A DNA stretch of 64,000 bases from Paracyclopina nana. Its lineage: Eukaryota; Arthropoda; Copepoda; Cyclopoida; Cyclopettidae. Under the pieces are notes generated by a model. The model searched no databases and had not been told where the DNA came from. It saw only the letters and a list, made by a program, of their open reading frames with translations. The position numbers and the translations under genes are program-made. Location of the stretch: NCBI GenBank assembly GCA_019096065.1, contig JAGUCH010000001.1, forward strand, positions 5,828,001 to 5,892,000, read 5' to 3'. Shown here in pieces: positions 23,847-35,350 of the stretch. Position 1 is the stretch's first letter. Every line of letters begins with the position of its first letter.

Positions 23847-26800
23847 ATGGCCCCGCTAATGAAGAGGCTTTTCTTCTGCTGCGGTAGAAAACCCGGTGGT
23901 TTAGTGACAGACTGCACTGCAATATTGATCTTGGCAACCTCTCTGATCATCATCGGGGTTTACAATGTTCCCTCATCCTTTGATGAGCATCAAGAGAAGC
24001 CAGGAGCTGGCCGAGCTAAACAACACCTTAGAGAAATTGTCAGATTAGACAAGCGGAAACAACAACTCAGCGTACAGCTCGACGAGCTTGATGTCGGGTA
24101 TGCAACTCAATTGCTTTACCCCATAATAATATCTCCTTTCTCTTTAAGATTGTTAGCTAGTTCTAGATAGCATGTAACATAATTATAACTGCTCACCATG
24201 CTTTCATATGTGCGTAGCTTTGAAACATTACAGGGTGTCTTTTCAGATGGCAGAACATAGATTAGGTTTTGTTAAATCCACCTCTAACGAATATGGTTCT
24301 TGATATTAGGCAATTTAATGCTGCCAAGCAACGAGAAATGGAAAGAGCCAGAGCTCGTTTGGCTGAGGTTCAGAGGCAAAACGCAGAAATTGAGGCAAAA
24401 AAGAGGGAGTTGGAGAAAGAGAAAAATAAGCAACCTCCTAATTATTATAAGCCTTCAAAGGAAACCGCCGGCGAAGCAGCTCTGTTTCCACCAGAAATAA
24501 AGCAAGCTAATGAAATCCATGAGAGCCAAGTAACCCAGTTTCAGGCTAAGCTCGACAGCATCTATCATGAACAAAGCCCCATATCAAACGTTGACGTGGA
24601 AGAAATCCACGAATTGGGAAAGAACGAGGTTACCACAGAAGATCATCACATGTCTAGGCACTCGAGAAAGCACCATCACGAGAGCCACGCGGACAGGACT
24701 TACAATAAACAACATACCCCACAGGGTGATGACCCCATGGAAAAAAGATTCCAACAGGTTTTGAATGATGTTGAGGAGAGCCTACAAAAGCTATCCCAGC
24801 AAAGTGCTCTCAGCTTTACCCAGAAAAATTACGATGCCATAGAAATCAAAAGGAAGCGGATTTTAGAGGCGCAGCAGGCGAAAAGGAAAAAGTATTTGGA
24901 AAGCGTGAAAGCAGCCCGCCGACTTAACTCTACTCACATCAACAGAGATGAATACATACTGACAGGTCCTCACAGGATGTCCAAAAAAGTATCCCCACTT
25001 ATGCAGCAGCATCCTATCAAAGTATTGCACTTACCAAATTCCTCTATACATATATAGTGTTCAAAACTCTTTCACTTTCCTTTAGTCATGGTTTGCGGGA
25101 GAAAAACAAGAGGAAATTGAAGAAGAGCCTGTGAACTGTTCCAGTCTGGAAATCGGACAATATATGGCTGCAGGCGACCGCAAAATAATCATGCTGGCTG
25201 GATTCCCCAAAAGTGGGGCCTTGTGGATCCACAGCCTTGTAGAAACGATAACACCATATTACTTTTTTGTTAGCACTACGGTACACAAGAAGCAGAAAAA
25301 TTGGCAAAGCATTACGATGCTTATGATAATTTTTTTCGATTTATTATAGCCAGAAGCAGCCATCGGAAATGACGATGGAAGCAAAAATGAAGACGAAATG
25401 GAAAACATGCCAGGTAAGTCAGCCAAATGGCAAATCGCTCTTATTATCTCCTTTTCCTCGTTTTAGATGATGTAAGAGTTCTCATTGAGGAAAAAGAGGC
25501 ACTCGACGCAATGGCGAATTTAGATGAAACTAGAGAGGGAGAGTTGCTGAAGGAGGAAATTACATTTGAACTAAGTCAAGCTGCGAAGAGACTGAACAGC
25601 AACATATCTGATTCGAGTGAAATTGAGGATAAAGCGAACAAGTTAGTGCACATGCTCGAGGAAGAAGAGGCTGCTGTGGAGCAAGCGGACGATCTGAACT
25701 CTGAGGAAAAAGACGAGATCGACTACAAATTGGAGAATGCCATGTTCACTGACCTCGTCAAAACCAGCCCGAACGAGACTTCAATGGCTGATCTTAACGC
25801 AACAGATGCATTGTTTGTTGCTCTCGCCAATGAGGAGAGAACAATTGAAGAGCTTGACATCGACAGCGAGGCGAAAATCGAGATAGAGAAGCACTTAGAG
25901 GACAATGTCTTGGGTACAAATCCTTCGCTGGACGAGCTAGGAGAGGCAGCGGTGGAAACGACAAAAAATATAAGTGGATTAAAAGAACTGAGCTCTGTCT
26001 TCGAAGACTACGCCAAAGAAAAGTCGAGAATTGAGGAGATGAGCTTAGACGAAAATGTGAAGAGTGACTTGAAACATGCACTGCAGAAAGATATTCTGGA
26101 AAAGGTTGTAGAAGTACACGAAACAGAAACTCCTGACAGGGAAATCGCCCAAGTGAAGAACAGGACCGAAAATGTTCTCAAGAAGCTCGACGAAGCCAGT
26201 GAATTTGTCGAAACCATGGATAGACTCAGCATTGGCCGTAACCACTCTGAAATTGAGACGCATTTGGAGTTCAATGCACTGGAAGACATCGTTGAGGCCG
26301 TGGAAGATATCAAAGATCCCGAAGAAGAGCTGGCCAAAGAAGAGATTGAGATCATCGAAGAAGAAAAAATGGCGTTTGAAAATGCAACCATAGAAAATTC
26401 GGACTCCATTGACAGGGAGAGTGAGGAGCTCAGAATTGGTGCCAGAGTAGTCTCTGATGCGCTTGATCTTCTAGATCCAGGCAACGATCTGGATAGCATG
26501 ATTGACACGCCCGAAAACAAAGCTAGGTTGATAGACAACTTAATGGAGAAGGAAACGATGCTCGAGAATAGCCAAAATCTGACCTCAGATGAAACCGATG
26601 CCATCGACATTGAGCTGGAAGAAGCTGTTGCTGTGGAGATCATGGAGTCGGAGAGCAAAATCAACCAAGCTGAGTTGGCAATGCAGGAAGTCTATGAGGA
26701 GGGAGAGGACCCTGAAAATAACGATGCCAGTGAAACAATCGACATTAGTAGCAGCCCCTCTTCAGCTATGGTTACTGATCCTGACATTATGGACGCTAAC

Positions 26801-28933
26801 AGTTACGATGAGCGGGAAAGCTCTGAAATTTTTGGAAGTAAGAGGCGAAAAAGAGATGCAATTGACAATGCTCTTGACAGCCTGCAGCAAGAGATTCAGG
26901 GCAAAATTCGACGATCAACGACGGAGAATGAGGAGACTTTATATGGGAAACAGTATCCTGTGATGAAGTCCGTTCTGAGAGCGGCGGAAGATTTTAAGCA
27001 AATAGAAAGCATCAAAACGGAAATTGAGACGGCTGTCGACACCCCTGCAGCAATAATGGAAAAGAAGGCATTGGATGAACAGGCCATTAGCAAGGCTATG
27101 GAAGTGACTAGAGATGTCATTCAGAATCCAGCCGCAAATCCCAATGATGTTGTTCTGGCTGAAGATTTGATCGAATTGAATGCTAGCATGGAGAGGGATC
27201 TGGCGGCCATCCAGGAGAGCAATCTAATGAGCAAGGAAAAGCTGGAAATCGAGGAAAAGGTGGAAAAGGAGGCAATGTCTGAAATGGTTGAAGCAATTGG
27301 TTCCATGGCCTCTTCCGGGCCAGCAAGTGGCACTACTGATGATGGCTCGACCGAAGAACTCGTCGAAAGCTACGTCAAGGAGAACCTTGAAGCATTCCTC
27401 GAGGACACGGATATCAAGCGCACTGAAATCGTGGAAGATGAGTCCCTGGAAGAAATCGAAAAGTTGGAGGTGGAAGAGGAGCTGCAAAAGGAAGCAGAGA
27501 GCAAAATATTGCAAGATCTGGACATGATCAAATCAGCTTTGTCTTCTGGCGAGGACAAGGCGACGGATGGCACGAAGGCCAAAGTTAAGGAGATGTACGC
27601 CCAACTTACTGAGCAAAAGTACGAAATTGAAGGTGCCAACATCAGTGCTGTGAAAAAGGCCGACTTGGAGTCGAAATTAGATGAAACCTTTGCTAACGAG
27701 GTTATCGAGGCTATGAAAGAAGAGGAGCAGTCTCCAAAAATATCAACGTCGGACGAGGCCATAGAGTTGTTGACGCAGGAAATCCTTCACTTTTTCAATG
27801 AAAAATTAACGGTCAACAAAGCAGAGGACGAGGACAAGCTTTACCTCTACACCAAATCAAGGGAGCTCAATGAGGTGCTCGGCAATCGGACCCTCGAATA
27901 TTTGATCGAAGCCGAAAAGCTAGACAACCCCGGATTCAGCTTCAGCGACAATGTCACTGATGTCGTGAATAGCATTATTGGAGAGGACCTGCTCAAGGAG
28001 ACGGAAAAAATCGAGGCCGCATTTTTGCAGTTAACGCAAATGTCCGGCACTGATGACAAGCAATTTGAATTCCTTCGGAACGACATCGTTACTAGCTACA
28101 TTCTATCCGCGAGGACGCTAATTAGTAATGTCATTTTCGGAGAAGATCTCACGCAGCCCGTGGAGATTGTCAATGACGTGCCAAACTCGCAAGCAGAGCC
28201 TGTGACCGTCGAATTTACGCGCAAGTACTTTAAGGATTTGGTAATGGATAAGGACTTGCTTGAAACATGGATATTGGTCCTTCGCAGCCCTTTCGAAAAC
28301 TTGTTGGCCATGCAACTGAAGCAGGCCAATTTAGCAGCCAGCAATTACAAAGCGGACATTTTTGACACCAAGATGTGGAATGACTTTGCAACGTCCGGTA
28401 TCAAAGCTTGGTTCGCTCACACTCGAGGCTACATTTGCGGACTCAAGGAACAATTCGCTGTCGTTCATTATGAAGAGGTTTCGGCCAATTTCGATGATGG
28501 TAAGCTAAAAATAGAATTTCGATTTTATAGTTTGCTAGAGCTCTCTCCTCCGATTCATCTAACAATATGAAACCTAATAATTCCCCTCATTTCAGAAATG
28601 AGACATCTCATGCGGGCAATGGGACTTCCCGAGCAATATGGAAACACTTTACATTGTATGCTTGAACCGGCCTCTAAGCCCCGAGCAATTGTGCAAGAGC
28701 TGTCGTACAGAATGAAGCCTGACTTTCCTTTCAATCTGTCCCTGACAACTCTCATAGAAAACTATATGTGCAGGGTCCACAAGACTCTAATGGATCAGAC
28801 AGGAAAAGGCCTACCCCTAGACGCGTACATGGAACGGTTAAAGAAAGTATTTAGGGACAGAAAAAGATCCTTACCGCAAAAGTTTTGCAGAAGATCCATC
28901 CATTTGGCCGAGAGCCTGAGATGTTCACCGTAG
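23847..28933 (+). CDS. Large acidic type II membrane protein with ~40-residue repeats, unrecognised
   Basis: Exons: 23847-24097, 24310-25021, about 25086-25243 (end uncertain), 25350-25413, 25467-28499, 28596-28933, giving about 1.5 kaa. Residues about 18-40 form one membrane segment (CTAILILATSLIIIGVY) after a short basic Cys-rich tail, then helical, charged sequence. The long exon holds at least eight divergent copies of a 40-45-residue unit: an acidic helix, then a hydrophobic/serine turn such as DLNSEEKDEIDYKLE, DIDSEAKIEIEKHLE or SLDENVKSDLKHAL. Many N-x-S/T sites and a furin-like SKRRKRD site near 26844 suggest an extracellular, possibly cleaved, ectodomain. The C-terminal ~110 residues are basic with five Cys. 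I do not know the family. Alternative donors in exon 3 leave the sequence there uncertain. Confidence 0.8.
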
Positions 28934-29025
28934 ACACTTCTCAATTGTAAAGCAAGGCTGTCATTTTTTCATTTCACCAGCTAATTTAGCATTAATACAA
29001 ATAATTTTAAGCATGCTACGGTTCA

Positions 29026-32000
29026 TTAACACTGAATTTGTTTTGGCCTTTGCCCAATGCCATGGGGGTGCGAAAATCCACAATTTTGCTCCTCTTCGCT
29101 CAGAATGCTCACAATAGTTTTCAAAATGAATTCATCAGCCTAAACAAAGTTGAGATCACGAATTTAGCGAAAAAGCCCAATAAAAATGTGCTACAACCTG
29201 TGACAAGTTTTTGGCAGGAGTCTTCAGCTTCCTCAAAAATAAAGCTGACCACTTTTGCCGCAGATGAACGAGCGTCTGGATCACCTCCGACTCGGATTTG
29301 AACGAAATCCAGTCATCAATCTTCATCACAGAATTGTTGATCTCATCGACGTCATCATTTTCGCTGTCGCTGAACTCATCCACAAGGACTGAAGTACCTA
29401 ATGAAATGACGTTGAAGAGTAGGTTATTGTACACAGCCTGAATAATGCAAATACTACAACCTTGCACGGAATCGGCCAAAAATTCATTTGGCAATCTATT
29501 GTGACCAGTGAAAAGGAAAACAGTGATCGGAGTCACCACGGTGACACCAGTAATCACATTTTGATCGGTCATCTCATCAAATATCAGCCACTCGTGCGCC
29601 TCAGACTTTGATACGACAGATTCCTCAGAGATTTCCACCTTGCCGCTTTTGGTGGCGTACACATTTTGCGAGGAGGCATCCAATTTTGCGACCACATTCG
29701 GGTACAGTCCTGCGGCTATTGCAGCCTTAATTAACGCCCAATTGCCCGCATTGACATTGAGGTCTTTGATATCACCGGGACCTTTGGCTCGCACAAACCC
29801 TGACGCTCGTAAATGGCCAAGAATGACAGCTCTGGAAATAGTGATGGATTCTAGGGCCTCATTAGAGAGATTATAGCGGGTGCAAAAAATGTCGGCCTCG
29901 TTGACCAAATGAGCAGATTGCCAGCCTTGAAAAGCTCGGAGAAGCGTCATGTGATCCGACTCGGAGGATTCGTCTAGCTCTAGCTTTGAGCGTCTGATGT
30001 CTTCCTTGCTGCCAATGAAGAGCGAGCCCCTGAAAAAAGGAAAATTTGGCAGATTTTCCTTTTCAATCAAGTCCACATTTATACCTGAAGGACAAGCATG
30101 CGACAATTGTTAGGACTGGATCCAAGCACTTGAGCGTGGCAGAATACAAAATCATTTTGCCCAACTTGGGCTCAACCGGCAAATCTAACAAATGATTTCC
30201 GAGCTCGGTTATTTCCTCCAAATTATTGAGGGCCTCCATGGCCTTCAAAAGTTGAACATTGGCTCGAGTCGTCTGAAAAGTGGGCGGATTCGAGATGCGT
30301 GCAAGGAAATCCGCGATGGGAAATCCAGGAGAAGCAAGAAGTTTGGCATACAGACAGAGAACCATGAAATTGACGTTGCTCTCGTTGGCATTTTTACTTC
30401 CCTCAATTAAAGTGTCACTTTGGGGACACTCATTCAAAGGGATCGGATTGAATTGCGGAAAATAAGTCCTGAAACGAGGACTTTGTAAAAGTAAGCTTCA
30501 TGCCACCCATTAGATTCTTACTTGTACGTTACGGGGGAATCGGATGAAGTTAGAAGGATCAGTTTTAGCATCTTTTGGCGAGTGTTGAGAGCATCTCTCA
30601 GAATTAGGAGGAGTAGGTCACAAAATCGGTCGTTCTCATCCACCCCGTCAATGACGATATGAGTGATTCCACTCAAAACTGCGTCATTGCCCACCAAACT
30701 TCGGAGAAGAATTTCATGGTGGCAAAAAGTTAGTACACTCATGGGACCAACTTGCGACTCGAGCTTATCCTGATAGCCGACAGTCGCTGACAGCTGGAAA
30801 GATGAAAAAGAAATCAGCATCGTCATTCAATCTACACAAAAATCTTTGTGCCTTTTCATTTCGCTCATCAGCAATGTGCTCGGCAAATTCCTTGGGCTGT
30901 AGTCCCGCTTTCATGGAGCAAACAATTTTGACCTTGGCAGATCTCTCAGCGAAATCGTTCAGCAAAATTTGCGACAGGATCATCAACCTCTTTTTCGCAT
31001 CAGGGCCACACCTAAAGATGGAGACTGCCATCAGCTTCCTCAAGCTGGATAGAACGCTTTCCGGAACTTCAAAGTTCAAGGAGGCTTTTGAGGGCACCTG
31101 AGGAATTCCGGGCGCCAAACGTCCCATTGTGCGTTCAACTGTAATTGAATTTGAATAATTGGTCATTAGGAGAAACATCTCGAATTCTTGTAAGACGATC
31201 CCTAACTGATTAGACTAAGATTTACGGACTCCTCCGCAACTCTCTCTTTGCACAATGAGTCTAAGATGTTTCCTGGCCATATTGACGTTGGGTGTTGCTG
31301 CAAGTATTCCAGTGGATGATGGATACGTTGCAGTGGCTTACGATGTAAGATTAATTAAAGTTAAATCGTGAACAAAGTAAAAGCAAGTAAACATAAATGT
31401 AGAAACCTTCGGAGACATATGAGAAACCATCAGAACCGTATGAGGCTCCCGCGGACCCATATGCGAAACCTTCAGAACCTTACGAGGTATGTTAAAAAAT
31501 ACATTTCTTTTCCTGCATCAGTATTTGTTTGCTTAGAAACCCAAATATGAGTACACCACGCCAAAATACTACGCAGGCCAAACCGTAAAATCAGAATACG
31601 AGAAGCCAGAGTCATTTCAAAAGTTTCACCCGGATGAAATTATCGCTCCTCAGCCAGACAATTACTACGAAACTGAAAAGCCCTACAAACCAATCGAGCT
31701 AGCTCCTGCGCCAAATGTGAGCTATTACTTGCCCGACTACAAACCACCCAAGCCTGAGGTACCTGTGGTGCATGGCATTCCCAATGCTCCAGAAAAAACA
31801 TTTGAAGTTCAGGAGATTCCATACGAAAGGAAGCCCTCAGTGTACACAACTTATTACACAACCACCACCACTACAACAACCACGACGTACACGACTACAA
31901 CCACAACTACTACTACATATACGACTACGACCACCACAACCACTACAACGTACACGACTACTTATACCACGCCTACCACCACTTATACGACAACTAAATA

Positions 32001-32855
32001 TTACACAACCACTGAAGCTTATCCCCTTCCAGAGGAGCACGTCGACGTTAAGCCAGAGTACAAAGAGGTTAAATACCCATACGAAAGCTTGAAAAATCCA
32101 GAGCACGAAAAAATTCCAGAAGAGCTCAAAACTTCGTCAACTGAAAAGTACGAAGAGGCAAAATACAAGCCCAACAAGTACGTCCCAGACCATGAGACCC
32201 CTGATATTAAGGGACCGGAATTCGAAGAAAAGCCTCACGAGGAGCTCTACGTTGTTCCTACGTACAAAGCCCAAGAAATGGAGCCAACCGTCCACCCGGA
32301 GAAACAAGAGGCACCTAAATATGAAATAACACCCAGCTACCATTACGAAAAAGAAGATAAATACGAGGCGGCGCCCTATGGTTCAGACATTAAAAAATGA
32401 GCATGATGACCAATAAACACTATCTTGGAGTTACCTCGAGGTCTATCTCTGTCCATGTTAGCGATCATTTCCTTTTCTTGACGAGTCAATTGATGTTGAG
32501 AAAGGCAAGAAGCCGCAACTTGTCTTGAAGCCGGTGTTAAAGCTAGCTTGGCATCGTTCTTGAGGAAGCTCAGCGATCCTTTCTTGTATACAGTCACAGT
32601 TCTATTCAAACCCTTGCCCCGGCTTTTGGACAACAAGCCAAGCTGCTGGGCACTTTCATGTACGTAAGCTCGTTCGGACGACGTCAACGAATTCGGCATT
32701 TCTCTCTCTGCAACAAAAAAAGAATCCTGGTTCTCAACGAATGGAAGTGTTTTCACACCTTTGATAGCCTCACCTTGAGCTGATTCATCATTCAAGAACA
32801 CTTTCAGGCAACAGTCCACACCTTGCTTGATATGCTGATCAACTGTTGCGGACAT
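29026..32855 (-). CDS. YTHDC2/Bgcn-like protein with degenerate, truncated DExH core, no YTH domain
   Basis: Seven exons: 32774-32855, 32435-32707, 30852-31138, 30522-30793, 30085-30468, 29198-30029, 29026-29139, totalling 747 residues. An R3H domain (SLTSSERAYVHESAQQLG, RxxxH present) is followed by GRLAPGIPQ, a RecA1 fold, then the HA2/OB region (LLRAFQGWQSA, LRASGFVRAKGPGDI, WLIFDEMT, LRQKWSALFLR) and a tail ending GIGQRPKQIQC. The order matches YTHDC2, a 3'-5' RNA helicase and m6A reader of germ cells. Here the Walker A site reads RCGPDAKKR and the DEVH box reads DGVDEND. The RecA2 domain is missing outright: exon 4 joins exon 5 about 35 residues before HA2. There is no YTH domain. Drosophila Bgcn, a translational repressor partner of Bam, is likewise a helicase-dead relative; a non-catalytic RNA-binding role is inferred. 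Intron 3 has a GC donor. Confidence 0.88.
31255..32400 (+). CDS. Secreted Thr/Tyr/Pro-rich low-complexity protein, nested in an intron
   Basis: Three exons (31255-31344, 31403-31486, 31537-32400; all phase 0) give 345 residues. MSLRCFLAILTLGVAAS is a signal peptide. It is followed by KPSEPYE-type repeats, then about 70 residues of almost pure Thr runs punctuated by Tyr, then a Lys/Glu/Pro/Tyr-rich tail. The Thr block is a likely O-glycosylation (mucin-like) region; the composition suits an extracellular matrix, cuticle or gut-lining protein. It has no enzyme motif. The whole gene sits on the opposite strand inside intron 2 of the Bgcn-like gene (31139-32434), with AATAAA at 32412-32417. Confidence 0.87.
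32412..32417 (+). terminator. AATAAA poly(A) signal of the nested secreted protein gene
   Basis: AATAAA lies 12 bases past the stop codon and 17 bases before the boundary of the host gene's second exon on the other strand. Confidence 0.6.
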
Positions 32856-33415
32856 GTTAATTGACAGCTACAAAAACACAGTGTGATTTATAGCAAACGA
32901 CGCGTTTAAGCTTTCAAACCTATATATGGTTGAGGTTTACGAGGCCGATTCTCAAATTTTGTCACCGAATTGCTCTCAAGTTTTTGCAGTCACGTCTCTG
33001 TTCTGTTTTGACTTTTATCCTATTTAGAAAAGGATCGAAAAAGTAACACTACTCTACATTGAATCGAACTTTATAGTACAGCTTATTATTGATTCTGAAT
33101 TAGATATACTCAAAAATGTGTGACAATTCATAATGGTGATGAAAATTGAAATAGTAGGATGTACAGACGAGTCTTAAAATATAAAATTAATTTTTCTCTA
33201 TCCTTTAATGGCCTCAAAAAAGCTCAATCAATTTCTATCTCAGTTTCGAACTCTTTTACGCCGCCAAAGCAAAGGCTGATCGCTGAAATCTCTGGAAGTG
33301 AAAACGCGTGAAATATTCTAGTCTCATCAAGACAGTTGGGCGCGATCAGTGATGACAAAAACGAATGTTGGTAATTTAACGATGAAGCGTTGATACTTTG
33401 ATTACAGAAAAGAAA

Positions 33416-35232
33416 ATGATCCTCAAAGTGAACGAAACGTCATCGGGAAAGACATATGAGGTCAAAAATTGCTCTAAGGCCATGTCCGTTGCAGCACTGA
33501 AGAAGAAAGTGGCCGATCTTACTAAAAGTGAGCCAAAGCTGCTCAATTTGATATTCGGTGGCAAATTCATGAACGATGAATGCGACATTTGTGACTACCG
33601 CATTGAAAGTGGATTTACAATTCAGCTTCAGATTTGTCAACCACAATCTCCTGTCAGTGGTCCGTCCAACGCTCACGCTCCGGGGATTTCCGGCGAGGCC
33701 GATGACTCCATCTCTAAAGAAGAGGAGAAGAGAAGACTGCTTGAAATCGGTGGAAGTGCATTAGTTGCAAGTCTGGACGAGGAGTCGGGCGTAACCGAGG
33801 AGATCTGCCAAAAATGCAAAAACAATGGTAGAAAAAATTGCAAAGAGTGCGGCTGTTCCGTGTGCGGAGGAAAGAACAATCCAGAAAGGCAGCTATTCTG
33901 CGAGCAATGCGAGTACTTCACTCACATGGAGTGTCTGGATGAGCCACTGGATACCATTCCAGACGATGACTGGTACTGTCAGGATTGCTTCAATGATCCC
34001 TCTCAGATTGTTGGAAAGGGCGAGCGAGTGCGCTATAGCAAAGCTAGGGCTAAGATGCCCTCAAGGCTGAAGGCTGTCAAACGGGATTGGGGACGAGGTG
34101 TGGCGACGGCTGGACGGACCAAGACCTGCGACAAAGTTCCGAAAAATCATTTCGGTCCCATTCCTGGCATTGACGTCGGTATGGCCTGGCAGTATCGAAT
34201 CCAAGCGAGTGAAGCTGGAGTGCACCTGCCCCCTGTTGCAGGGATTGCAGGCCAATCAGAGACGGGTTGCCAAAGTATTGTTCTTGCTGGTGGCTACGAA
34301 GATGACGAAGATAACGGCGATGAGTTCTATTATACGGGATCCGGAGGCCGTGACCTGAGCGGGAACAAGAGAGTGTCTGCTCAAAGCTGTGACCAAGAGC
34401 TTACTCGTTCAAACAAGGCGATCGCGGTGAGCTGCAATGCTAAGTTCAACGACAAAGATGGTGCCAAGGCCAAAAATTGGAAAGGCGGAAAGCCAATCAG
34501 GGTGCTCCGTTCGTACAAGCTTCAAAAGCACTCCAAGTTTGCTCCAGAAGTCGGAATCAGATATGATGGCATTTACAAGGTGGTCAAGTACTGGCCACAG
34601 AAAGGCAAATCCGGCCACATTGTCTGGCGGTTCTTGTTCCGAAGAGACGATCCTTGGTAAAATACTGTTACCTTCAGAATAATTGCCTATCTATAACGAT
34701 TGCTTAGCCTAGCACCATGGGAGAAGGGGGCTAAAAAATTTCGATGCATCATGAAAGAGGAAGAAGAAGGTGGGATAAGGAAGGTAACCGATGTTGGAGA
34801 AAACTCAGAAGTGGCTAAAAAGTTCAAGTTTGACGTTGATGACGTTTACGAAATAGCCCCTGATTTGCTTACGTTGATTAAAGCAGATGAAAGGAAAAAG
34901 GAGCTTTGGGCCGAGTGCCTTACCTTCAAAGGACCCAAACACGTTTGGTATGACTTTGTGGAAAAGGTACATGCTGTATCCACTGACTTAATTGACGCCA
35001 TGATCAAACATATCTTTTTCAGGCTTTTCAGTGTATCGGTTGCTGCACTATTGTTGCCAAGCCTGTCAATTTTCCTTGCAATCACAACGTATGCTTGGAG
35101 TGCATCAAAAAGGCGTTTGAAAATAAGTTCTATGAGTGTTGGTTTTGCAGATGTAAATTGGGTGAAGATTTTGATATTCACTCAAACATTAACTTTGAGT
35201 GTGATGCAGCCCTTAAGAAAATTTTTTCATGA
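33416..35232 (+). CDS. UHRF1: UHRF1-like E3 ligase (UBL-PHD-SRA-RING) lacking a tandem Tudor domain
   Basis: Exons 33416-34656, 34708-34966, 35023-35232 give 569 residues (human about 793). Order: ubiquitin-like domain (1-77), a ~50-residue linker, PHD finger with pre-PHD cysteines (about 130-192), SRA domain (about 243-410: GPIPGIDVGMAWQYR, LAGGYEDD, GRDLSGNKR, GIYKVVKYWPQKGKSG), a charged linker, and a C-terminal RING (FQCIGCCTIVAKP...CNHNVCLECI...CWFC). UHRF1 flips out hemimethylated CpG with the SRA and ubiquitinates histone H3 to recruit DNMT1. The SRA finger motif NKR is kept. The ~150-residue tandem Tudor reader of H3K9me normally between UBL and PHD has no room here. Start ATG 33416 follows a likely leader-intron acceptor at 33407. 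Its presence implies maintained CpG methylation. Confidence 0.95.
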
Positions 35233-35287
35233 GACCAAAACTTGCTTAGAAAGAAAACCTATGAATAGTTAAAATAAGAACGCGATA

Positions 35288-35330
35288 TTTATTTTCACTT
35301 CAGGGGTTTGCAAAGTTTGCATGTTTTATT
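35288..35330 (-). terminator. Two AATAAA signals downstream of the PKGSF gene
   Basis: AATAAA on the minus strand at 35325-35330 and 35288-35293, 21 and 58 bases after the stop. The UHRF1 stop at 35232 is only 120 bases from the PKGSF stop, so the two 3' UTRs probably overlap. Confidence 0.5.
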
Positions 35331-35350
35331 TCAATTGCAGATTAAAAGTA

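Noticed and set aside
25086-25349. Apparent sulfotransferase-like GFPKSGALW string
   Set aside because: It is a single short resemblance in a region that is probably the end of exon 3 or intron of the acidic protein; no PAPS-binding second motif follows.
26008-26664. 218-codon minus-strand Ser-rich frame
   Set aside because: It is the antisense shadow of Glu/Asp-rich codons of the acidic repeat protein (gag/gaa/gat read as Ser/Leu).
30518-31178. Separate gene starting at the ATG at 31178 (minus)
   Set aside because: The frame is better explained by splicing from the R3H exon at 32435 to the acceptor before 31138; the R3H-to-helicase order matches YTHDC2 and phases agree.
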